Source of the DNA: Moheibacter lacus
GTDB taxonomy: Bacteria; Bacteroidota; Bacteroidia; Flavobacteriales; Weeksellaceae
Direction: 5' to 3'
Assembly: GCF_014042165.1 (NCBI RefSeq)
Contig: NZ_JACDZE010000001.1
Coordinates: forward strand, 372,001-436,000
Length of the DNA stretch: 64,000 nt
Shown: positions 44,497 to 54,220 of the stretch, piece by piece
Layout: the number at the start of each line of letters is the position of its first letter
Numbering within the stretch: position 1 is the stretch's first letter
Program-made: the position numbers and the translations under genes
The notes under the pieces: generated by a model
The model's input: only the letters and a program-made list of their open reading frames with translations
What the model was told of the DNA's origin: nothing
Database searches by the model: none

Positions 44497-44940
44497 TTAT
44501 TGTCTTGTAAATTCCAGCAATACACTTTGCCCTTGAAAAATTGTTTGGGTCGTAAAAGTATTGTCGTTTTGAAAAGTTACGGTTGAGCTACTGGTTTCGC
44601 CAGATTCATCAAAAGTCACCGAATAAACATCATCGGTTTTAGTCCAAGTACCGGTTTGGGTCACGCCGATCACACAATTTTCAGGCGTAATCCCTTCTTC
44701 AAAAGTGTCAATTTCCAAAGAATTATCGTTCATGAAATTGTACAAATTCTGCATCGCACAGAAATTGGTTTGTAAAAGTTGATCATAAATACTTTCTTCT
44801 CCTATCCACGCATTTGAAACTTTCCAAGTCCCTACGATCAAATCATCATTTCCACTGGAGGAATCATCATCGTTGTTACAAGATACCGATAGAAATCCCA
44901 AAAGAAGCATCGGTAAAATCATTGCTCTGAATTTTTTCAT
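44497..44940 (-). CDS. Lipocalin-like lipoprotein
   Basis: A 147-aa lipoprotein (lipobox SVSC, Cys21) followed by an acidic/Ser linker (NNDDDSSSGNDD). It then has LIVGTWKVSNAW, GTWTKTDDVYSVTF and a TVTFQNDNTF strand, the lipocalin-like domain pattern common in Flavobacteriia. Role unknown. Its stop is 7 nt from the convergent exporter stop, and no terminator separates them. Confidence 0.75.
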   Translation of the reverse strand: MKKFRAMILPMLLLGFLSVSCNNDDDSSSGNDDLIVGTWKVSNAWIGEESIYDQLLQTNFCAMQNLYNFMNDNSLEIDTFEEGITPENCVIGVTQTGTWTKTDDVYSVTFDESGETSSSTVTFQNDNTFTTQTIFQGQSVLLEFTRQ

Positions 44941-45126
44941 CTATTTATTTTTTTCAAGAACCTGAGGTTCAGTTACATAATTATTTCGGAGGGATAGAAC
45001 TTTGCCCTACCAAATGCCCATTATGGGCTTTTATTTTACTAAATTTAAATTGCAAAATCAATTTGGTATTCAAATCTTTTTACAACTGATTTAGTCCTAT
45101 AACGAAATTCATTTTCTATATATTTC

Positions 45127-45134
45127 TAAATTTG
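45127..45134 (+). promoter_or_regulatory. -7 element of queG promoter
   Basis: TAAATTTG, 20 nt before the GTG start at 45155. Confidence 0.5.
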
Positions 45135-45154
45135 CATAGTTATAAGACAATTTT

Positions 45155-46105
45155 GTGGAATTTTTAACAACATATCAGCGCAAAACAGGTCCTGCAGAAC
45201 GCATCAAAAAGCGCGCTATGGAGCTGGGTTTCAATGCTTGTGGAATTGCAGAAGCAGAATTTCTAGAGGAAGAAGCGCCACGACTGGAAAGTTGGTTAAA
45301 ACAAAACCTTCACGGAAAAATGGCGTATATGGAAAATCATTTTGATATGCGTTTGGATCCAAGACTTTTGGTTGAAAATGCGAAGTCTGTCATTTCATTG
45401 ACTTATAATTATTTCCCGGAAAAAACCCAAACAAACGAAACTTACAAAATCGCCAAATATGCGTATGGCGTTGATTATCATTTCATTGTAAAAGAAAAAC
45501 TGAAAGAACTTTTGGCCTTTATTCAAGAAGAATTTGGTGAAATTAACGGTCGGGCATTTGTAGATTCAGCTCCGGTTCTTGAGCATGCTTGGGCCAAAAA
45601 GGCAGGAATAGGATGGGTTGGAAAAAATAGTTTGACCATTTCCAAACAGAAAGGATCCTTTTTCTTTTTAGCAGAAATTATCCTCGATTTGGCCTTGGAA
45701 TATGATGATCCTATTCAAACCGACCATTGCGGAAATTGTACCAGATGCATTGATTCCTGCCCTACAGAAGCCATACTTCCAAATAAAAAAGTGGATGGAA
45801 GCAAGTGCATTTCATATTTCACCATAGAATTAAAAGAAGAAATTCCATCTGAAATGACTGGAAAATTTGGAAATTGGATTTTTGGTTGCGATGTTTGCCA
45901 AGATGTTTGTCCTTGGAATCGATTTTCACTTCCAACGCAACAAGAAAAATTTAGTCCTAAAGAAGAAATCCTTCAATACACCAAATCGGATTGGGAAGAA
46001 ATTACGGAAGATGTATTTCGTAGTATTTTTCAGAAATCTCCGGTAAAAAGAACGAAATTTGAGGGATTAAAACGCAATATTAAATTTGTTTCACAAAACA
46101 AATAA
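45155..46105 (+). CDS. queG: Epoxyqueuosine reductase
   Basis: A 316-aa cobalamin-dependent reductase that performs the last step of queuosine tRNA modification. It has [20 protein letters not shown] at the N-terminus, [18 protein letters not shown] with the catalytic Asp near residue 139, and two [4Fe-4S] cluster motifs: [16 protein letters not shown] near 191 and [11 protein letters not shown] near 247. GTG start. Confidence 0.95.
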   Translation: MEFLTTYQRKTGPAERIKKRAMELGFNACGIAEAEFLEEEAPRLESWLKQNLHGKMAYMENHFDMRLDPRLLVENAKSVISLTYNYFPEKTQTNETYKIAKYAYGVDYHFIVKEKLKELLAFIQEEFGEINGRAFVDSAPVLEHAWAKKAGIGWVGKNSLTISKQKGSFFFLAEIILDLALEYDDPIQTDHCGNCTRCIDSCPTEAILPNKKVDGSKCISYFTIELKEEIPSEMTGKFGNWIFGCDVCQDVCPWNRFSLPTQQEKFSPKEEILQYTKSDWEEITEDVFRSIFQKSPVKRTKFEGLKRNIKFVSQNK

Positions 46106-46116
46106 AACTTATCCAA

Positions 46117-46629
46117 ATGAAAGCAAATCTCCTTTTCTTCTGTTTGTTATGGATCTCCTACACAAACGGACAAATTTCAACCACGCGGATGAATGATATC
46201 AGGATCAATTCAAGCTTATCCGAAGTTGAAACAGCTGTGGGGCAAAAATTAGAATTGTCTAAAAAATTGGATGATTGGTTATATACAACTACCGTTAACC
46301 AAAAAGGTTCAGAAATTGAATTGGGTTTTACGCAGTATACGGATGAAAATGGACAAAATACTACACAATTGTATGAAATCAAAACCAAATCCTCCAACAT
46401 CAGAACCTTATCAAAACTGGGAATTGGCAGTAGTTTAGACGATTTATGGAAAGCTTATAAAAATTACAATGTGTCGATTTGGAATGCCTGGAATCCCGAT
46501 ACAGAAAAATATTCGACTACTGAAAGAGTTTTTCAGTTAAACGATAATGATGCTGCAACGGCTCTTTATTTTTATCTCAGAAATGGAAAGGTCTACGAAA
46601 TCGTTTTATCTTTTAATGAAGGTTGCTAA
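46117..46629 (+). CDS. Hypothetical secreted protein
   Basis: A 170-aa protein with a signal peptide (residues 1-18, ending NGQ) and a compact beta-rich body (IRINSSLSEVETAVGQKLEL, LGIGSSLDDLWKAYKNY). It may hold two copies of a short 'I...S.LS/DDL...G' motif as in BamE/SmpA-type or PepSY-like small folds, but I cannot assign it. 11 nt after queG, so probably co-transcribed. Confidence 0.7.
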   Translation: MKANLLFFCLLWISYTNGQISTTRMNDIRINSSLSEVETAVGQKLELSKKLDDWLYTTTVNQKGSEIELGFTQYTDENGQNTTQLYEIKTKSSNIRTLSKLGIGSSLDDLWKAYKNYNVSIWNAWNPDTEKYSTTERVFQLNDNDAATALYFYLRNGKVYEIVLSFNEGC

Positions 46630-46647
46630 GGCCACAAAAAATGATTT

Positions 46648-47544
46648 TCAAACTTGTTTTGAAAATTGTTTGGGGGTGATTCCATATTTCTTTTTAAACG
46701 CAGCGATAAAATGTGAGGGATTTTCATAGCCGATTTCGAAAGCGATTTCTTTTACCTGAAGCTCACCATTCTCCAATTTCTCACGTGCAAATTCTAGCTT
46801 TTTGTCTAAAACAAATCCATAAACCGTCGTTCCATAAACTTGTTTAAATCCTTCTTTCAATTTGTATTCGGAAAGACCGGTAATCTCAGAAAGTTCTTTT
46901 AAAATGGGCGGATTATCCATTCGGTCCAATAAAATATCCTTTGCTTCTTTTAGTTTTCTGGCATCTTTTTCATTGTCAAGAAAAGGACAATTTTCTTTTT
47001 GATTGGCTTCAGACTCGGAAAAATACAGCGTAAATAACTCAAACACTTTCCCAAGTACATATAAATTTTCAAAATGAGTAGAAAGGTTATGGTTTTCGAT
47101 TTGGTTCAAAACCATTCTAACCGTGGTAGAAAAGGCTTGTTGGTTATAATATTTTTCGTTGGAATTGGAACTGTTTAAAAATTCCGCTCTGATATTATGA
47201 TTGGAAAACAAATGATGCAATTTCTCTACAGAAACGAAAATCATACAAACCTTAGAATCAGCATTTAAACTTAAGTTCAATGGCAATTCCATTTTAGAGT
47301 TGTACATCAAAAAACTCGAACCATCAGCTAAACTTATGTTATATCCGCCATTGTTAAAATGAAAAGTCATCCCACCTTTGGTACAAAAATAAAATTGAAT
47401 GTATTTTTTTTCAATTTTACGGGACAATGTGTCTGTAAATGCCGTATTATTATCCACATAGGCAACGTACATTTCAGAATCCGGCCAATATTCACTCACC
47501 CTACTTTTATGGGTATTTTCCAATTTATTTTCCATAGATGACAT
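46648..47544 (-). CDS. AraC family transcriptional regulator
   Basis: A 298-aa protein with a cupin-like N-terminal sensor region (residues 10-170) and a C-terminal AraC/XylS DNA-binding domain with two helix-turn-helix motifs (LKELSEITGLSEYKLKEGFK and VKEIAFEIGYENPSHFIAAF). It is divergent from hemA, with promoters back to back, so it is a candidate regulator of haem synthesis or iron response; this is inferred from position. Confidence 0.9.
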   Translation of the reverse strand: MSSMENKLENTHKSRVSEYWPDSEMYVAYVDNNTAFTDTLSRKIEKKYIQFYFCTKGGMTFHFNNGGYNISLADGSSFLMYNSKMELPLNLSLNADSKVCMIFVSVEKLHHLFSNHNIRAEFLNSSNSNEKYYNQQAFSTTVRMVLNQIENHNLSTHFENLYVLGKVFELFTLYFSESEANQKENCPFLDNEKDARKLKEAKDILLDRMDNPPILKELSEITGLSEYKLKEGFKQVYGTTVYGFVLDKKLEFAREKLENGELQVKEIAFEIGYENPSHFIAAFKKKYGITPKQFSKQV

Positions 47545-47560
47545 CCATCATAAAATCGTC

Positions 47561-47709
47561 CAAATTTACGAAACTCTTTTATGAATACACATTTAAACAT
47601 GGATTTTTAGGTTTTTGTTTAGAATTATTCTAAAAAAAGAAATTTCGACAGATAGAGGTATTTTTACTGTTTTAGCGTTATTTTCCAAAGCCAAAGCCCT
47701 TTACTTTTG
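47561..47709. promoter_or_regulatory. Divergent araC-type / hemA promoter region
   Basis: Minus strand: TAAATTTG at 47568-47561 for the AraC gene. Plus strand: TACTTTTG at 47702-47709, only 11 nt before the hemA ATG, so the hemA leader is very short. A 176-nt region suited to AraC binding. Confidence 0.5.
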
Positions 47710-47720
47710 TTTTTGAATAT

Positions 47721-48971
47721 ATGATAGTAAAACCCTATTCAGATAAAGCGTTTTTTGCCATCGGTGTCAGCTATGAAAAAGCAGATGCAGAAACACGTGG
47801 TAAATTTACTTTTTTCCCGGAATCTGTTCCTGATTTTGTGCGTGAAGCAAAAGAAATCGGGATTGACAACTTTTTTATCGTTTCCACTTGTAATCGTTCA
47901 GAATTCTATGGTTTTTCCGAGAATCCGGAAACCATGATGGAACTTTATTGCAAACACTCAAAAGGGACCATGGAAGAAATGAAGGAAGTGGTTTCCATCA
48001 AAAAAAATGATGAAGCTATCCATCATTTATTTCAAGTTGCAGCAGGATTAAAAAGCCAAATTTTAGGAGATTTTGAGATCATCAGCCAAATTAAAATTTG
48101 GTTCAAAAGGTTTAAAAAACAAGGTTCGTCAGGAGCTTTTTTAGAAAGGTTGATCAATACAGCTATCCAAATCAGTAAAAAAATCAAAACCGAAACTACG
48201 CTAAGCAATGGCGCAGCTTCTGTTTCTTTTGCTGCAGTGCACTATATTATGGCTACCGAACCAGCCGTTTCGGAGAAAAATATATTGTTGTATGGAATAG
48301 GGAAAATTGGTCGAAACACTTGTACCAATTTGATCAAACATACGCAAAACGACCATATTACGTTAATCAATCGATCCAGAGAAAAAGCAGAATTGATGAC
48401 GGAAAAATACGATGTCTTGGTAAAAGATCATACTGAATTGATCGATCAATTAAAATCAACCGATATTTTAATTGTCGCTACAGGCGCTGAAAGCCCGACT
48501 ATTACAGAAGAAATGATCCCTTATGATAAAGAAATGACCATCATCGACCTTTCTGTTCCAGAAAATGTGATGCATACTTTGGGTTCTAGAGAAAACATTC
48601 AATTGATCAATGTAGATGGCTTATCCAAAATGGTGGACGACACCATCGGATCTAGAAAAGACGCTATACCAGCTGCCCAAGAGATCATCGAAACCTGTAA
48701 AACGGAATTTGACGAATGGTTAAAAACGCGTGAATACGTTCCCGTTATTCAATCATTCAAGGAGCGTCTTGAGTTTTTACAAGCATTTGAAACCAAAAAT
48801 TTAAAGAAAAAAAATCCACAGATCAACGGAAAGGAGACATTAATTGCAGAAAAATTGGTTCAAAACTTGACCAATCAGTTCGCTTCCTATTTATTGGAAA
48901 ATCGAGAAAATGCAGGGGAAACTATCGCCATGATGGAAGAAATTTTTCGATTAAAACAAATCAATGAATGA
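47721..48971 (+). CDS. hemA: Glutamyl-tRNA reductase
   Basis: A 416-aa enzyme that reduces glutamyl-tRNA(Glu) to glutamate-1-semialdehyde, the first step of haem synthesis. The catalytic Cys lies in IVSTCNRSEFYGF near residue 50, followed by LGDFEIISQIK, the NADPH-binding LYGIGKIGRNTCTNLI near 193, and the C-terminal helices. First gene of hemACDE; its TGA overlaps the hemC ATG (ATGA). Confidence 0.95.
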   Translation: MIVKPYSDKAFFAIGVSYEKADAETRGKFTFFPESVPDFVREAKEIGIDNFFIVSTCNRSEFYGFSENPETMMELYCKHSKGTMEEMKEVVSIKKNDEAIHHLFQVAAGLKSQILGDFEIISQIKIWFKRFKKQGSSGAFLERLINTAIQISKKIKTETTLSNGAASVSFAAVHYIMATEPAVSEKNILLYGIGKIGRNTCTNLIKHTQNDHITLINRSREKAELMTEKYDVLVKDHTELIDQLKSTDILIVATGAESPTITEEMIPYDKEMTIIDLSVPENVMHTLGSRENIQLINVDGLSKMVDDTIGSRKDAIPAAQEIIETCKTEFDEWLKTREYVPVIQSFKERLEFLQAFETKNLKKKNPQINGKETLIAEKLVQNLTNQFASYLLENRENAGETIAMMEEIFRLKQINE

Positions 48972-49885
48972 AACCCATAAGGATTGGTACAAGAAAAAGT
49001 CCATTGGCGCTTTGGCAAGCCCATTTGGTTGAAAAAAAATTAAATGAATTTCAAATTCCAACTGAAATCGTTCCGATCAGTTCTGAGGGAGACCTAAATT
49101 TAAAACAACCCATTTATCAACTCGGTATTACAGGCGTTTTTACGAGATCACTAGACATAGCGCTACTCAATCACCAAATCGACATTGCAGTACACAGTTT
49201 AAAGGATGTCCCAACTCTTCTTCCTGAAGGAATAAAACTTTCAGGGTTCATGAAAAGAGGCAATCCTCATGATATTTTGGTGTACAAATCAGATGATATC
49301 TTCCAAAAAGAAAAACGTACCATCGCAACCGGAAGTTTGAGGAGAACTTCATTTTGGTTACAAAAATACCCTCAGGATTCAGTTGTTGATTTACGTGGAA
49401 ATGTTCAACTTCGAATTCAGAAATTAGTCGAATCCAATTGGGATGGGGCTATATTTGCCTATGCAGGTTTAGACAGAAGTGAAATACTGAATGAGCTAGT
49501 GGCTAAAAATTTAAAATTTAAAATTCTCGATTGGATGATTCCTGCTCCATCTCAAGGTATCGTAGGAATCACATCTCGATCCGGATTTGAAATGCCGGAA
49601 ATTTCTGATGAAAATTCAAAAATTTCTGCCAATATAGAAAGACAATTTTTAAATGTGCTAGAAGGTGGATGTACAGCTCCTATCGGTGCTTACGCTGAAA
49701 TTCAGGATGAAAAAATTATTTTTAAAGGTGCGATTTTATCTCTTGATGGTCAGAAAACAATATCAGTTGATGAAGTTTTTCCAACATCAAATTTCGAAAA
49801 CAAAGGAAAAGAATTGGCTGAAAAATGTTTAGAAAAAGGTGCTAAAGAATTGATCCAACAAATAAAAAAACAGATCCAAAATTGA
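48968..49885 (+). CDS. hemC: Porphobilinogen deaminase (hydroxymethylbilane synthase)
   Basis: A 305-aa enzyme. It has IRIGTRKSPLALWQAH, AVHSLKDVPTLLPEG near residue 77, ATGSLRRTSFWL, and the dipyrromethane-cofactor Cys in LEGGCTAPIGAY near 237. It polymerises four porphobilinogens. It overlaps both hemA and hemD by 4 nt. Confidence 0.95.
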   Translation: MKPIRIGTRKSPLALWQAHLVEKKLNEFQIPTEIVPISSEGDLNLKQPIYQLGITGVFTRSLDIALLNHQIDIAVHSLKDVPTLLPEGIKLSGFMKRGNPHDILVYKSDDIFQKEKRTIATGSLRRTSFWLQKYPQDSVVDLRGNVQLRIQKLVESNWDGAIFAYAGLDRSEILNELVAKNLKFKILDWMIPAPSQGIVGITSRSGFEMPEISDENSKISANIERQFLNVLEGGCTAPIGAYAEIQDEKIIFKGAILSLDGQKTISVDEVFPTSNFENKGKELAEKCLEKGAKELIQQIKKQIQN

Positions 49886-50556
49886 AAAAGGTTCTTTTCA
49901 CAAAAGGAATTGACACCATTTGGTTAAGAGAAAATTTGACTGAAAATTTGGGATTTGAAATCGTCCCATTTTTAGAAATTAAATCTTTATCATCTGAACA
50001 TTTTATTTCAAAAATAGACCCTAACTCCAATCGATTTATTATTTCCAGTCAAAATGCTGTGAAAGCAATTTCTAATTTGAATTTGGAAGGAGAATTTTTC
50101 GTTGTAGGACAAAATACTGCTAAAAAATTAACAAAAAACAACTCTAAAGTAGTTCATTTTAAGCATTATGCATCAGAATTAGGACAATACATAGTTCAAA
50201 ATTATGAACCTCAAATTTGGAATTTCTTTTGTGGAAACACGCGCAGAGACACCTTATTTGAAATTTTAATTCCAAATGGTCATCAGATCAATGAAATGAT
50301 ATGCTATGAATCTACACCAAAGGATTTAATCATTGAAACAGGAAATTTTGATGCACTGGTTTTCTTTAGTCCTTTAGCGGTAAAAACCTTTTTTTCCAAA
50401 AATCAGCCTGCCGAAAAATCCATTATTTTCAGCATTGGAAATACGACCACAGCAGCATTGAAAAATTATACTAATAATCAAATAATTAATTCAGACATTC
50501 CTACCAAAGAAGATCTGATAAACAAAATAAACCAATATTATGACTCCGAAAAATGA
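49882..50556 (+). CDS. hemD: Uroporphyrinogen-III synthase
   Basis: A 224-aa protein with the two-lobe HemD fold: [24 protein letters not shown] near residue 50, [12 protein letters not shown], and [14 protein letters not shown] near 155 then [11 protein letters not shown]. HemD sequences vary a lot, so context (between hemC and hemE) is the strongest evidence. It overlaps hemE by 17 nt. Confidence 0.88.
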   Translation: MKKVLFTKGIDTIWLRENLTENLGFEIVPFLEIKSLSSEHFISKIDPNSNRFIISSQNAVKAISNLNLEGEFFVVGQNTAKKLTKNNSKVVHFKHYASELGQYIVQNYEPQIWNFFCGNTRRDTLFEILIPNGHQINEMICYESTPKDLIIETGNFDALVFFSPLAVKTFFSKNQPAEKSIIFSIGNTTTAALKNYTNNQIINSDIPTKEDLINKINQYYDSEK

Positions 50557-51574
50557 TTTATTGCTAAAGGCATTGCGTAGAGAAGAAGTAGAAAGACCTC
50601 CGGTATGGATGATGCGTCAAGCAGGTCGATATTTACCTGAATTTATCTCCTTACGTGAACAATATGATTTTTTCACTAGATGTCAAACCCCAGAATTGGC
50701 TGCAGAAATTACGGTTCAACCGATCAGAAGATTTCCGCTGGATGCAGCGATTTTATTTTCAGATATTTTGGTAATTCCACAAGCGATGGGCATGGATTTC
50801 GAGATGAAACCCAATGTAGGACCTTGGTTGGAAAAACCCATCAGAACTGCTGAACAAATCAAAGCGATTCAAATTCCGGATGTAGAAGAAACGCTTCATT
50901 ATGTTTTTGAAGCCATAAAACTCACCAAAAAGGAATTGAACAATGAAATTCCTTTGTTTGGTTTTGCGGGTTCTCCCTGGACGATTTTGTGTTATTGTAT
51001 AGAAGGAAAAGGATCCAAGGCTTTTGACACAGCAAAGAGTTTCTGTTTTCAACATCCCATTGCGGCGCATGAATTGCTTCAAAAAATAACAGATACCACG
51101 ATTGCTTATTTACTGAAAAAAGTAGAATATGGTTGTGATGTGATTCAGATATTTGACAGTTGGGGCGGGATGCTTTCACCGAAGGATTATGATGAATTTT
51201 CCTGGCCATACATCGAACAAATCGTCAATGCAGTTGCTGAAAAAGCTCCTGTTACAGTCTTTGCCAAAGGTTGTTGGTATGCATTGGAAAAAATGAGTCA
51301 ATCCAAAGCTTCTGCTTTGGGAGTTGACTGGACTTGTTCTCCCAAAACAGCTAGAAAATTGACTCATAATAACATTACTCTTCAAGGAAACTTTGATCCT
51401 TCTAGATTATTTTCCACTCCAGATACCATCCAGAGAATGGTCAAAGAAATGATTGATGAATTTGGAACAACAGGCTATATCGCCAATTTAGGCCATGGCA
51501 TTTTACCAAACGTTCCGGTAGAAAATGCACAGGCTTTTATAGAGGCTGTGGTAGGTTATAAAAAGGTTGGATGA
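50540..51574 (+). CDS. hemE: Uroporphyrinogen decarboxylase
   Basis: A 344-aa enzyme. It has [17 protein letters not shown] near residue 20 (substrate-binding Arg pair), [15 protein letters not shown] with the catalytic Asp, [13 protein letters not shown], and [15 protein letters not shown] near 320. It converts uroporphyrinogen III to coproporphyrinogen III. Last gene of hemACDE; the accessory WYL cluster follows. Confidence 0.95.
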   Translation: MTPKNDLLLKALRREEVERPPVWMMRQAGRYLPEFISLREQYDFFTRCQTPELAAEITVQPIRRFPLDAAILFSDILVIPQAMGMDFEMKPNVGPWLEKPIRTAEQIKAIQIPDVEETLHYVFEAIKLTKKELNNEIPLFGFAGSPWTILCYCIEGKGSKAFDTAKSFCFQHPIAAHELLQKITDTTIAYLLKKVEYGCDVIQIFDSWGGMLSPKDYDEFSWPYIEQIVNAVAEKAPVTVFAKGCWYALEKMSQSKASALGVDWTCSPKTARKLTHNNITLQGNFDPSRLFSTPDTIQRMVKEMIDEFGTTGYIANLGHGILPNVPVENAQAFIEAVVGYKKVG

Positions 51575-51597
51575 AGAAATCAATATTCTGAATTTTA

Positions 51598-51609
51598 TTA
51601 GAATTCTAA
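51598..51609. promoter_or_regulatory. Palindrome upstream of the WYL gene (candidate operator)
   Basis: TTAGAATTCTAA, a perfect 12-bp palindrome 74 nt before the WYL-regulator ATG, in the hemE-WYL gap. Whether it is bound by the WYL protein is unknown. Confidence 0.3.
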
Positions 51610-51682
51610 ATTAATAACTTGCAATGCCATAATTTAGCACAATGAAATTGCATCTTTGCTTTTCATGACTATAAATTAAATT

Positions 51683-52573
51683 ATGGCAGTCAATTTATTT
51701 AACCGTTACATATGGCTGGTTGACACAATCAACCGAGCTGGTCAGATTAGTATTGATGAAATCAACAAAAAATGGTTGCGAACCGATTGGAGTGAAGGGC
51801 ACAAAATTCCTTTGCGCACTTTTCATAATCATCGGAAAAAGGTTGAAGAACTATTTGATATCAATATCGAATGTAATGGCTTTAACCAATATTTCATTGC
51901 AACCGACATCGACAACGGTTTACGGAAATGGCTCCTTAATACATTCACAATCAATAATATTATCCATGAAAATTATTCAATAAAAGATAGAATTTTATTT
52001 GAATACATTCCTTCAGGACAATCATTTTTAACTACTATTATTGAAGCAATGCGAGATGAAGTTGTTATAAAATTTCATTACAAACCTTTTTGGTATAGCG
52101 AAATTCCGGAAATTGAAATTGAACCTCTTTGCATTAAGATTTTCAAACAACGTTGGTATGTCTTGGGGAAAAATTTAAAATTAAATGAACTACGAATTTA
52201 TTCACTCGACCGAATTCAAAGCATTAATTCCACAAATACAAAATTTAAATTACCGAAAGGTTTTATACCTGCTGAATATTTTGAAAATGCTTTTGGAATT
52301 GTTGTTCATCCTCAAATTGAACCATGTTTGGTAAAAGTAAAAGCTTTAGGCAAGAGCATTGATTATCTGAAAAGCCTGCCATTACATCATTCACAACAAG
52401 AAATTGAAAGTAATAAGAAATATTCTGTATTTCAATATTATTTGGCTCCAACTTCCGATTTTAAACAACAGATTTTATCGTACGGAAACGATTTAGAAGT
52501 AATCACTCCCGAATATTTTAGAAAGGAGATATCTGTAACTATTAACAAAATGAAAAATTTGTATAAAAATTAG
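51683..52573 (+). CDS. WYL-domain transcriptional regulator
   Basis: A 296-aa regulator with an N-terminal winged-helix region (NRYIWLVDTINRAGQISIDE, then PLRTFHNHRKKVEELF). A WYL domain follows with FHYKPFWYSEIPEIEIEPL and the family core QRWYVLGKNL near residue 156, and a C-terminal WCX-like part. WYL proteins bind ligands and often control phage-defence operons. It heads a four-gene cluster on the same strand between core genes. The stop overlaps the possible GTG of the next gene. Confidence 0.9.
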   Translation: MAVNLFNRYIWLVDTINRAGQISIDEINKKWLRTDWSEGHKIPLRTFHNHRKKVEELFDINIECNGFNQYFIATDIDNGLRKWLLNTFTINNIIHENYSIKDRILFEYIPSGQSFLTTIIEAMRDEVVIKFHYKPFWYSEIPEIEIEPLCIKIFKQRWYVLGKNLKLNELRIYSLDRIQSINSTNTKFKLPKGFIPAEYFENAFGIVVHPQIEPCLVKVKALGKSIDYLKSLPLHHSQQEIESNKKYSVFQYYLAPTSDFKQQILSYGNDLEVITPEYFRKEISVTINKMKNLYKN

Positions 52574-52578
52574 TGATC

Positions 52579-53319
52579 ATGAATCCATCTGATAAAAACG
52601 AATTACTTAATTTAATTGAAAATGCTAAAGAGTTCGATAAAACTAAAAATTTAACCTTTCTCAAAAATGTTATACTCAATTATGAAAAACAAAAATACCA
52701 TACATCACCAGGTAAATTTTCCTTTGATAAAATTAAATCAATAGGCGAAACTGCCTATCAACGCGCCATATTTTCATCGAATAAAGCGTCCTTTGAAAAC
52801 TTAGGAGAAGTTGTTTGGAACGATTTGGAACTTCCAGTTAATTTTAGTAAAAGATCAAGACGAAGATGTGTGGATTTGATAGGCACACTAAAAAATGATA
52901 AACTGGTTTTATGTGAACTCAAATTTGCATCAGAAAAAAGTAATTCCAATAATCCAATTTACACAATTATCGAATTACTATTTTACTATTTTCTCATCAA
53001 AGAAAATAGAGCGGAACTTGATCATCATAAGGTTTTCCATAAAAACGAAGGATTAATATCATTTAAGTGGAGTAATTTTAATAAAGATTCAATTTTCATT
53101 GTTGGGGCAAATGAAAAGTATTGGACTTATTGGTTAGAACGGTATAAAAATCAAATAGATAAAATAGATGAATGGCTAAAAAAATTACCAATAGTAGTTC
53201 ATTTTTTTTCTTCTAATAATTATGATTTTAAAAAGCAAAAAGGAAATTATGAAAAATATACCCCGAGCATTTTAGGAAAAACAAATTGGAAAGAAATTTT
53301 TGTAAAAGGAGAAAAATAA
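52579..53319 (+). CDS. Predicted PD-(D/E)XK nuclease-fold protein
   Basis: A 246-aa cytosolic protein. A core of the PD-(D/E)XK superfamily is visible: RRRCVDLIGTLKN then LVLCELKFASE, giving Asp99 ... Glu113-Leu-Lys115, preceded by a possible helix Glu (GETAYQ, Glu57) and followed by a long helix (YTIIELLFYYFLIK). No membrane segment. The ATG at 52579 is chosen; a GTG at 52573 overlaps the WYL stop. I do not recognise a named family. Very AT-rich. Probably co-transcribed with the WYL gene. Confidence 0.65.
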   Translation: MNPSDKNELLNLIENAKEFDKTKNLTFLKNVILNYEKQKYHTSPGKFSFDKIKSIGETAYQRAIFSSNKASFENLGEVVWNDLELPVNFSKRSRRRCVDLIGTLKNDKLVLCELKFASEKSNSNNPIYTIIELLFYYFLIKENRAELDHHKVFHKNEGLISFKWSNFNKDSIFIVGANEKYWTYWLERYKNQIDKIDEWLKKLPIVVHFFSSNNYDFKKQKGNYEKYTPSILGKTNWKEIFVKGEK

Positions 53320-53352
53320 TTTGCTCTGCCTGAATTTGGCATATCATACTTC

Positions 53353-53360
53353 TAATTTTG
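53353..53360 (+). promoter_or_regulatory. -7 element before the unknown 250-aa gene
   Basis: TAATTTTG, 26 nt before the ATG at 53387; suggests that this gene can be transcribed separately from the WYL gene. Confidence 0.4.
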
Positions 53361-53386
53361 CTTCATAATTAATAAAATAAAGAAAT

Positions 53387-54139
53387 ATGAACACGATAAA
53401 ATTAGTTAAGGATTATGGTGAGATTTACGATCATCTATTGTATAAGATCCGCAGTTCCAGTGAAAATTGGCTATATGACACTATTATTGAGCTAATTATT
53501 CGTAAAAAAATAGTACATGGTAATCTAACTATCCCTGAAGATGCAGAATGGCAATTCAAAAAGAATTATAATACGTTTCGGTACTTTGAAAATGATGAAA
53601 GAGATATTAATAACGTAATTGCAGGTGGCCCAGTGATAAAAGCAGTCGGTCATCTACAAGAAAATGAAATAGTTAAAAAATTGATTGAACTGAGACAAGA
53701 CTGTTCTTTCCTTTATTTTATTATAGAAAATTTTTATGGAGAGGAGCCTAGTCTGTCTTTAATGGAAACAAATACGATGCTTTTAATTAAATTGATTTAC
53801 GAAGGAATTAAGAACCAAAAGATTAAAGAATTTCCCGAGGACTATGGATTTTACATCTTTACAACCAATAAAATTTCTATGGATGTAACTCAATTAAAAG
53901 AAACATTAAAAAATAAAGTTTGTACAGAAATAAATTCTAATTTTCAGGATTCACCTATTAAAAATACCTTTGTTAATCCTGAAGAACTCATTTGGTTTAA
54001 CAACAATATAGATGCTATTATTGAAAAACTTAACATTAAACAATTTGAATGGATAGAACTGATTGGATCCATCACTGATTTGAGAACTCATTTTGATCTA
54101 TTAAATTGCTATTACCTATTTAAGCGTTTTGAGAAATAA
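53387..54139 (+). CDS. Hypothetical protein in WYL cluster
   Basis: A 250-aa, mostly helical, soluble protein. No signal peptide, membrane helix or metal-ligand motif is seen, and no HEPN Rx4-6H or nuclease motif was found. Notable stretches: SENWLYDTIIELIIRKKIVHG, CSFLYFIIENFYGEEPSLSL and ELIGSITDLRTHFDLLNCYY. I do not recognise it. It lies between two predicted nuclease-fold genes and is strongly AT-rich. Confidence 0.6.
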   Translation: MNTIKLVKDYGEIYDHLLYKIRSSSENWLYDTIIELIIRKKIVHGNLTIPEDAEWQFKKNYNTFRYFENDERDINNVIAGGPVIKAVGHLQENEIVKKLIELRQDCSFLYFIIENFYGEEPSLSLMETNTMLLIKLIYEGIKNQKIKEFPEDYGFYIFTTNKISMDVTQLKETLKNKVCTEINSNFQDSPIKNTFVNPEELIWFNNNIDAIIEKLNIKQFEWIELIGSITDLRTHFDLLNCYYLFKRFEK

Positions 54140-54168
54140 TCATGAGTTTAATAATAAAAATAGATCAA

Positions 54169-54181
54169 TTCTTTCAAAGAA
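54169..54181. promoter_or_regulatory. Palindrome before the last gene of the WYL cluster
   Basis: TTCTTT-C-AAAGAA, 40 nt before the ATG at 54221. A possible operator; weak evidence. Confidence 0.25.
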
Positions 54182-54220
54182 CTTAAATTAAAATTATTAG
54201 TTAATTAAGTACTTAAAACT

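Noticed and set aside
44490-44497. Terminator between the exporter and lipocalin-like genes
   Set aside because: Only 7 nt separate the stops and no hairpin with a T-run is visible.
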